DNA from: Diadema setosum
Lineage: Eukaryota; Echinodermata; Echinoidea; Diadematoida; Diadematidae
Reading direction: 5' to 3'
Assembly: GCA_033980235.1 (NCBI GenBank)
Contig: CM067075.1
Span: forward strand, 895,667-959,666
DNA length: 64,000 bases
Position 1 is the stretch's first letter. Each line of letters begins with the position of its first letter. The notes under the pieces were generated by a model. The model was not told where the DNA came from. It ran no database searches and saw nothing but the letters and a program-made list of their open reading frames with translations. The position numbers and the translations under genes are program-made. This document shows, one piece after another, positions 57,106 to 64,000 of this stretch.

Positions 57106-57429
57106 GCATGCACTTGTACTTAGCTCTTCTCTGAAAGCAAAAGCATATAAGTTAAGTGCATTAATCGTACACTGTCGTGATAATCCACAATTGATTGTGG
57201 GCATCACTAGCAAAACAAGACAAGGGATGTTAAGCTGATGACAAGCCTGGTTGTATGAGGAAATGCACAGGTGCTTGTCAGCGTAACATCCCTCTAGGAT
57301 ACAGGTTGAAATTTTTGGACTCTATTTACCTCAACATTTTGATAGAGCTCTGCTTTAAAAATTAAAGTTGATATTCATAATCTGTGTTCATCTGAGTAGA
57401 CCTGCTAGTGATTGGTCAGATATCATCTA

Positions 57430-57503
57430 CTAGTACCTCTCCCTTTTATTCATGTTTTTCTTCTCTGCATTATTTAGTGACCAGCGTAATTCTAGTTAGT
57501 GCC
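57430..57503 (+). other. 3' splice site and 5' UTR part of the phosphatase coding exon
   Basis: A long pyrimidine-rich tract (CTCTCCCTTTTATTC, then TTTTTCTTCTCTGC) ends in ATTTAG at 57477. The exon therefore probably begins at 57478, 26 bp before the ATG. This implies at least one upstream non-coding exon, whose exact position I cannot fix. The frame is open between acceptor and ATG, so a longer N-terminus cannot be excluded. Confidence 0.7.
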
Positions 57504-58274
57504 ATGGCCAATACACAGCCTCCCAAGCCACGGGTGCTTCTAGCTATTGACTGTGATCACACCATCATTGATGGAAACTCAGACACATGGATCATGGCCC
57601 TTCTCCCTGACCACATGGTTCCTAAGGACATCCGCTGCCGACTCAAAAATGACCACAAGAGTTGGACCATCTACATGGGTGAGGTGTTTGAGTATATGAA
57701 GTCAGTGGACATCAAAGAGGATGCTATTCGTGCATCTATTGCTGGAATTCCCCTTGTTCCAGGCATGAAGGAGCTCTTGGCATACCAACAATCAAGTTCC
57801 CAAGTTGACACCATCATTGTTTCTGACTCCAACTCCTACTTTATCAATGTTATCTTAGCGACACATGGCTTTGAAGATGGAGTTCAAGGTATTTTCACTA
57901 ATCATGCCGAGTTTGACTCAGAGGGGTGTCTTAGAATCCACTTCTCCAACCCCCACACCTGCCCTCGACGATGCCCAAAAAACTTGTGCAAGCATACGTC
58001 AATTCAGAAGTTTCTTGAGGAGCAAGAAAGTGCTGGGGTGGTTTACGATAAGATTTGCATGATTGGAGATGGTCAGAATGATCTATGTCCGTGCTTTTTC
58101 CTGAAAGAAGGTGATTATGTGTTCCCAAGGAAAGGCTATACTCTTGCTAAACTTCTTGCAGAGTTACAGAATGGACAGGATGAGAAGTGTTTGGCATCTG
58201 TGGTTCCGTGGAGCTCCGCCACGGAAATCTTAGATGTTGTCAAAACTTTTGTTGACAGTGGTACATCATGTTAG
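57504..58274 (+). CDS. PHOSPHO2: PHOSPHO1/PHOSPHO2-family HAD phosphatase
   Basis: A 256-residue protein in one exon. HAD motif I is AIDCDHTIIDGNSDTW (Asp16 nucleophile, Asp18). Motif II is IIVSDSNS (Ser107). The family CPKNLCK block is near 157-163, supplying the motif III lysine. Motif IV is IGDGQND (188-193). PRKGYTL (208-214) and SVVPW (232-236) are further family signatures, so the active site is complete. Family members hydrolyse pyridoxal 5'-phosphate (PHOSPHO2) or phosphoethanolamine/phosphocholine (PHOSPHO1) in the cytosol. NSDTW and KNLCK favour PHOSPHO2, while the SVVPW end resembles PHOSPHO1, so the substrate is uncertain. The frame is open upstream to 57408, but the ATG at 57504 is chosen because it has a strong context (GCCATGG), lies just after a splice acceptor, and gives the family's usual length (about 241-267). 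Confidence 0.95.
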   Translation: MANTQPPKPRVLLAIDCDHTIIDGNSDTWIMALLPDHMVPKDIRCRLKNDHKSWTIYMGEVFEYMKSVDIKEDAIRASIAGIPLVPGMKELLAYQQSSSQVDTIIVSDSNSYFINVILATHGFEDGVQGIFTNHAEFDSEGCLRIHFSNPHTCPRRCPKNLCKHTSIQKFLEEQESAGVVYDKICMIGDGQNDLCPCFFLKEGDYVFPRKGYTLAKLLAELQNGQDEKCLASVVPWSSATEILDVVKTFVDSGTSC

Positions 58275-58415
58275 ATGAGAGGACTGAAAAAGAGTCTCGG
58301 GACATTTTACAGAATAGGGAATGGGAAGTTTGACAATATTACAATTCCAAACAAAAATGTGTAAACTGCATGAATGCATGTTGTTGGACAAATAAAGAAT
58401 TGAAATGAAATGATT
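58275..58415 (+). terminator. 3' UTR and poly(A) signal of the phosphatase gene
   Basis: AATAAA at 58391-58396, 117 bp after the stop, is followed by an A-rich then T-rich stretch. A second AATAAA at 58739-58744 is a possible distal signal. Confidence 0.65.
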
Positions 58416-58980
58416 AATCTATGCAAAATTTTGTTTGCCTTTCTCTTTCATGGAAGTGAATGGATATTGGTGATGTCAGCCATGCGATATCCGTTTTTGC
58501 TTGCTAAAAAATTGCACAGCTGACTGAGACAGCGTGCGATGGTACTTTTAATTGAGTGAATGTCACATGATGGGCAATATCAACCAATCAGATAGATACA
58601 ATGTACATGTATATATTCATGTTAGGTGTCATATAATTTCCATTGACTCCATAGGTATTGTGTGATTTCCATTGACTTCTGTGTTGAACTCATTATTGAT
58701 TCAAAGTTTTTGTGCCATTGCACGGCTTCGATGTCACAATAAAGAAACATTTGAACTGTACAATCAGTAATTGCAAGTGCACTTTATAAGCATGTATACT
58801 TTGTCACTCAGTTTTGTAAACAACTTCAACTGATTGGTTAGGGTATGTATTTATGTGTACACAGCTGACTGTGACTGTGCTACTCAGTTTTCTTTCAAGT
58901 AAAATGGTTGCCATTTCTGTGCAAAATTTAAGAATCTCTGTGGACCACATCTGTTTTAATCTGAGGTTTTACATGTAACA

Positions 58981-59143
58981 CAAATAGTGTATGGTCTTTT
59001 CTCATGCAATGGAGCAAGATTTTACACGTGGTGAAAGATGAAGCACACTATTTGACTTGTCTTCGCCTCATTGAATAGAGCGCCTCTATCTTTCACCTCG
59101 TGCAAAATCTTGTCCCATCGCACTGGTGACCTTTCACTATTTG
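58981..59143. repeat. 163-bp foldback downstream of the phosphatase gene
   Basis: The arms start CAAATAGTGTATGGTC and end GGTGACCTTTCACTATTTG. They include GCAAGATTTTACACGTGGTG against CACCTCGTGCAAAATCTTG. Confidence 0.75.
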
Positions 59144-59686
59144 TATATTTACCCGAGATCGAGGTAACTGGTCCTGCTTCTATTAAGTATGCAAAATTAG
59201 CATTCCAGGAGTTGTGTTGTGTCAGTCATTTGTAAATTTGACAATCCCACATATATGTACATTTCTGTTTGGTGCTTAACAGGTATTTCTAATGATGTGG
59301 GCAAATGATGAGCCAAGCTCAACAACCTTTGTTCTATATCTAACATCAGGGTTTCAGAAAAAAAACAAAAACTAACAGGTAAGATTAGCTCTGTGTGTAG
59401 CAGTAATGTGAATTCTCATGAGTTTGGTTAAAAAAAGATGCAAATGTGTACAAGAGACAAAGTGTCTTCAAACATGGCTATATACTGTATGACAATATAA
59501 TGTCATGAGTTGGGATCCCACCATTAATAGCTGCAGTCAGGCGTCAACACACCTTGTGCAATATACAACCTCTTTAAGCTGAAAAGCTCTAAGTTATTAC
59601 GTAAGTGCAGTGTGCAATAATTGTACCAGCCATGTTAGCCATCTGCAACATGTATTACATACAATGTACGTATGTATGTTTTGGTG

Positions 59687-59901
59687 TACAGTCAACCCGC
59701 TTAAGACAAATAATTGCTTCATTCGAAGGTCTTTACAAGTCCTTTTCTCTTCATATTCTACATGTATTTATTTTCATCCCTCATATACATGTAAGTTGAA
59801 TTTTCTCTGAGTGGAAGTTTTTTCTTCAGTCCAAATAGATTCGAGCCCTGTACATGACAGTCAACCTCGCCTAAGATTCGACCCAGGCGAGGTTGACTGT
59901 A
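59687..59901. mobile_element. TA-CAGTCAACC element (215 bp)
   Basis: TACAGTCAACCCGCTTAAGA to GGCGAGGTTGACTGTA. The right end also contains a palindromic AGTCAACCTCGCC...GGCGAGGTTGACT. Confidence 0.65.
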
Positions 59902-59928
59902 TTACTTTGTGTATAATGCACATGGCTC

Positions 59929-60148
59929 AACATTAACTTTTTTTTTTCTCTGGTTACCTGCTTGGGCCATTAAAATCTTCAAATCATATATTACGGTGGC
60001 CCCAAAAATTAATGTATGTAGTACGTAACCAAGATAAACACAAACAGAGCCATCCATTTTGAATCTTAGTTGCCCAATTGGGCCACCAAAAGATGAATCT
60101 GGTGGCCTAACACCAATTTCTAGTGGCCACCCCTTACGTCAAGCCCTA
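59929..60148. repeat. GGTGGCC-rich repeat, copy 2
   Basis: GGCTCAACATTAACTTTTTT followed by scattered TTGGGCCA and GGTGGCC units, related to 24373-24520. Confidence 0.45.
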
Positions 60149-60149
60149 A

Positions 60150-61140
60150 TACGTGTGTCCTAGGCCTTATGATATTACAATACATACAGTACACATGTAC
60201 ATACAAATAGCCTAATATTTTCCGTGCAATTTTAATTTTTCTTTTCATGTTGTAATGGCGTATATTATTCACATTTTTTTATATGTCTGTGGTGTACCTG
60301 TGATGTATTTGATGTTTATTTTGTTGTGATATCCAATATACCCAGAGTGGACAATAAAGTAATCAATCAATGTATTAGAAATGTGTTTGCAGAAACTTAA
60401 GATCATTATTCTGTAGAACATACATGAAAGTGTGCTGAAATAGGGCTTATCAAATTGTGCAGTTTCTCATTACATGTACAGTATCAGATTGACCATTACA
60501 ACCATAGTACAATAGTCTCATCCTCGTCAGAACATTCATCCATCTTTATGTAAGTAAATGTAATGTAATGTAATACACTGTACATATTAAACATAACTTC
60601 TATTTTGTGTTTGTCTCTGCAGAAATCGTTTTTGCTTTACATTTACCACATACATTTCATTATAAATCCAAATAGTTATGGTCACTTGAACAAGGCAAAG
60701 ATAAGTTGATTGTCTCATCATTTACTGCATGCTATATCTTAGATTTAAAACATGGACTTAATGAAAACTTTGAAAATTCATAACTTCTGAATAGCTCGCT
60801 CTAAATTTTCCCTGAGCTTAAGTGACGTCTTCATCTTGACTATTTCTGCAGTCACGGGATCCACCTGTTTTGGGAAAGTTTCCTTTATTCTTGTGAACAT
60901 GAATTATTTTCATATTTTTGTGCACAGGCCAATTTGAGATTTGCTGGGTATCATTAACTATCTGTTAATTTGCATTTATAATAGTTGTGACCAATGTTAT
61001 GATGATGTTGATAGCATGTGGAACTTTACTTCCCCGTCTAATTTTAGGACAAAGTGAATTGTTACAACTTGTGCTATCCTGATTGTTTGATTAAATACTT
61101 TGTAATGGAGTCAAGTTATTATGGTGTGGATAGCACATTT
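60150..61140. other. Intergenic, little recognised
   Basis: GGACAATAAAGTAATCAATC near 60350 resembles the 3' end of a retroposon. TTTGAAAATTCATAACTTC near 60768 is a weak remnant of the 32447 MITE family. No gene seen. Confidence 0.35.
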
Positions 61141-61228
61141 CGTCTGTTGAGAATGAGAAGGGCGTTAAGTTGTCCTGAACACTATGGGTTTAGTGGCAAC
61201 TTAACGCCCTTATCATTCTCAACCGACG
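61141..61228. repeat. 88-nt near-perfect hairpin (32-bp arms)
   Basis: The left arm 61141-61172 and right arm 61197-61228 are complementary with only two mismatches, around a 24-nt loop. Core AGGGCGTTAAGTTG. It could be a solo MITE end pair or a small-RNA precursor-like hairpin. The sequence alone does not decide. Confidence 0.8.
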
Positions 61229-61680
61229 ATTTAGATTGTTAACTATTCAGATCATATAGCCATTTGTTCACTTGTCCTTTTCACTGATCTGTCGAGTTAA
61301 ACCTCCTTCAAGATTACGGTACGTGTACATACATTGTACATTGTACTTTGCATTTACCATGCCCGTTACCATGCTTGTACACTGTATACATGTATGATTT
61401 GCTTTTGAGATAAATCAATACAGGCAACTCCCACTTCAGCAAAGTCATTCTTTCATTTTATCAAAATTTTGTTGTAATATAACAAATAATGTATAAAGAT
61501 ATTACATATTTGAGATAATTTTAGGACCTGAATTTTTGCAAAAGTGTTTCAGTTTTTTTATTAAAATCATGTTCCTTTGGGAGTGCACTGTATGTGGCCT
61601 TATTTCTATGAAGTCTTAGTCACTACAACTGGGATGGTTATTCTTGTGTGTGTGTCTGTGAATAAATTGGACATTAATTA

Positions 61681-61870
61681 TACAGTGGACTCCCATTATA
61701 ACGAAGTCCTCAGGACTGGGCAGTTTTCTTTCGTTATATTGACATTTTGTTATATTCGAACAAATAAACCATAAAAAACAAAGAGCAGATAATGTTGCGG
61801 CCTGAATTATTACTTCATTGTAACTGGAATTTCGTTAAAACTGTGTTTGTTATAACGGGAATGCACTGTA
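61681..61870. mobile_element. TA-CAGTGGACTCCC element (190 bp)
   Basis: TACAGTGGACTCCCATTATA to TTATAACGGGAATGCACTGTA (last 20 shared in inverse). The inner pair TTCGTTATA/TATAACGAA also mirrors. Pogo/Tigger-like termini. Confidence 0.68.
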
Positions 61871-62510
61871 CATCGAGATGTATAAATACATGTGAATATA
61901 TGCAAGGTTTTGTTTCTCTTTTTTTTAATATAAACTGGACAGAGCTGGTGACTGACAAAATGAGGCAATTACAATGAGTTCATCTATATAAGTTTGTATT
62001 ACCCTTTTATTTCCTGTAACTTCCAACAGCACGATTCATGGTTAAAATACTTGAACAAGAAGTACAAACAACAAAGGACTTAACAAAAGACATCATCATG
62101 CAAGGGTGTGCCACAAAACAATATGGACAGTGAAAAACAAAGGAAATACATAACATGGCACACAGCATTTGGGCTGTTGGTTGGTACAACATGGTACATG
62201 TAAATTTAGAGGCTGAATGCCTATAATATACTCTTATACACTGTAGAACATTTCCATCTTATTTCACACACAAATTACCAAAATATGCATTACATGGCTC
62301 TAAATATTGTTAGCTATGTGTATGAACAGCATGATTAATATCTTAAGGCTTTGTTAACTTGTATATGTATAAAAGTATCTGAACAATTTAAGTAGCATAC
62401 ATATGTATCAAAACATTATTACATCAACATACTGAAATTCTGTGGCACCAATTTCTTATCAAAATACATGTTGCAAGTTCTGAATAAGATTTCAAGAAGT
62501 ACATGGTATA

Positions 62511-62514
62511 TATG

Positions 62515-62561
<47 letters not shown>
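62511..62561. repeat. (TA)n microsatellite
   Basis: About 22 TA units abutting the left end of the next element. Confidence 0.95.
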
Positions 62562-62565
<4 letters not shown>

Positions 62566-63251
62566 TCCGACCTCTTCTATCTGGCCTCCTTTTATCCCGA
62601 TTATATTTTCGGGATGTGATCTCGGCATGTTGTTTGTTTTTTCATTTCAATCTAATAACTTTGGGAAAAGTGGGAATTTCAAACTCGAACACATTTCTAC
62701 ACAAACTCGCAGAAATTACAAATCATTCCCAACATAATGAACACAACATTCACATCTAATTTTCATCTAAATAACATGCATTCAGACATTCTACCCCCCC
62801 CCCCCAAATCACAGCAGGAATATGGACAGAAAACTTTTCATTAAATCAGGGCACAGTACAGGCAATCATTCATTGAGCAAATTATCAGAGAATTCTGGAT
62901 GCAGACCAGCTGTCGATGTTCATGAAAAAAATTCATATGTATGTGTAGCTACTATTGGGGAGAGAGCTGTGTGTATTAAACATCGAGTCTCCCACATCCA
63001 GCCAAATCCTTTCTGCGGATGAGCGCTGGTCTGGACATGACCAGATAGCCAAATCCTTTCTGCGGATGAGCGCTGGTCTGGACATGACCAGATAGCCAAA
63101 TCCTTTCTGCGGATGAGCGCTGGTCTGGACATGACCAGATAGCCAAATCCTTTCTGCGGATGAGCGCTGGTCTGGACATGACCAGATAGCCAAATCCTTT
63201 CTGCGGATGAGCGCTGGTCTGGACATGACTGGATAAGAGAGGACGGACTGG
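62561..63251. mobile_element. TA-CAGTCCGACCTC element carrying an internal tandem array
   Basis: TACAGTCCGACCTCTTCTAT at the left mirrors GATAAGAGAGGACGGACTG at the right. No coding capacity. Contains the 47-bp x 5 array and a poly(C) run near 62796. Confidence 0.6.
62999..63234. repeat. 47-bp tandem repeat, five copies
   Basis: AGCCAAATCCTTTCTGCGGA...CTGGACATGACCAGAT recurs with exact 47-bp spacing (63001, 63048, 63095, 63142, 63189). Copies are essentially identical except at the last edge. Since 47 is not a multiple of 3, the overlapping open frames are artefacts. Confidence 0.95.
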
Positions 63252-64000
63252 GGGATTATCAAGAGAGAGAGAGAGAAGAAATTTTGCCTACAGCACAAAG
63301 GTTTATGGAATTAACATACATGCATTGGCACTGTCAAATGAATTGATCTTCCACCAAATGGAATCAAGAATAAGTTTGAGGTTTTTTCCTCATCTACTCC
63401 CTACAAATCGTAATCCTTTTGAGTTTCAGCTGATAAAGAACTGACAAGACAAAGCTTTAAATCTCATACATTTGCTTAGATTTGTTCATTCCTGCTTGCT
63501 TGCTTCCTAATTCCCTCCTCCCCCCCCCCCCCCCCACCAACTCCCTTCCTCAGCCTTCTCCAAGCCCAATGCTAAGCTGTCTGATCATGTCATACTGTAT
63601 CTCAAGTGGAAATCTTTGTGGTGTACAAATTTTCATGCAACCAGAAACTAGCACGAAAATAAAAGCATGTGAATACAATATTTTTGCTTGCCATATGTTC
63701 CAGTAATCAATGTCTTGATTCTGCAGAATTAAAAACATGCGAAACCCATCTTACCCAGCCGAGTGCAAGAAATTACTCACACAAAAATATCCACTTCTAC
63801 ACTATGCAACTTCCTTCTTGCACTACATTCATATGGACTGGAGTTCAACTGTCAAGGAGAAGACTGGTAACATAAAGCCTCTATTCGAACTTGAGCAAGA
63901 CCACATAAACCTTCCCTCAAAAACATGTCTAAAATGCATTTCATCACTCAATCTAGAAAGATGTTGGTCTAGTGACCACTGATCAGCAGAATTTGCAATG
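63252..64000. other. Right end, no gene recognised
   Basis: Poly(C) near 63520 and short AG tract near 63263. Short frames (for example 63737-63982) show no recognisable domain. Confidence 0.35.

Noticed and set aside
62998..63234. CRISPR-like array
   Set aside because: The 47-bp units are contiguous with no unique spacers, in a eukaryotic intergenic context.
62933..63298. 121-codon minus-strand frame with repeated peptide blocks
   Set aside because: It reads a 47-bp tandem repeat through successive frames, and shifted versions are equally open.

Overview
This is about 64 kb of AT-rich, intron-dominated eukaryotic DNA. It has canonical GT-AG introns, many microsatellites and dense short non-autonomous DNA transposons. 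The repeat content (several TTAA-flanked MITE families, a 320-bp tandem unit ending in a CTCAGGTGA hairpin, tRNA-headed SINEs, TACATGTA-rich introns) resembles sea urchin genomes as I remember them. I therefore infer an echinoid or other marine deuterostome, with moderate confidence and no database check.

Two protein-coding genes are well supported. (1) A PTTG1IP (PTTG1-interacting / PTTG-binding factor) orthologue lies on the minus strand. Seven coding exons can be read from the sequence: 48866-48761, 40776-40721, 39363-39258, 38260-38149, 37209-37144, 36185-36139 and 22970-22921. They join in phase into a 180-residue type I membrane protein: signal peptide, cysteine-rich PSI-like ectodomain, one transmembrane helix followed by a cysteine cluster, a charged helical tail, and a YxxPhi C-terminus. 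A second in-phase terminal exon (14526-14474) sits 8.4 kb beyond the first and would give a 181-residue form with a different C-terminus. (2) A PHOSPHO1/PHOSPHO2-family HAD phosphatase lies on the plus strand at 57504-58274. It has one coding exon, a strong splice acceptor 26 bp before the ATG and an AATAAA 117 bp after the stop. I see no functional link between the two genes.

Layout: 1-14473 is gene-poor (MITEs, microsatellites, a small GC-rich patch near 9.3-9.5 kb). 14474-48866 is the PTTG1IP locus, mostly introns. 45.1-48.4 kb, inside intron 1, is a pile-up of inverted-repeat elements, including one nested in another. 48.9-54.2 kb is intergenic and holds a degenerate poly(C)-bearing repeat array. 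54.5-58.4 kb is the probable promoter, 5' intron and coding exon of the phosphatase. 58.4-64 kb is intergenic, with several TA-CAGT-type inverted-repeat elements and a 47-bp x 5 tandem repeat.

The most interesting observations are the duplicated PTTG1IP terminal exons with different C-terminal signals, two elements built from a short inverted/direct motif and flanked by 9-10 bp target duplications, two AGTGAA-rich foldback elements, the nested element at 45.1-46.4 kb, and the recurrence of TTAA-bounded families.
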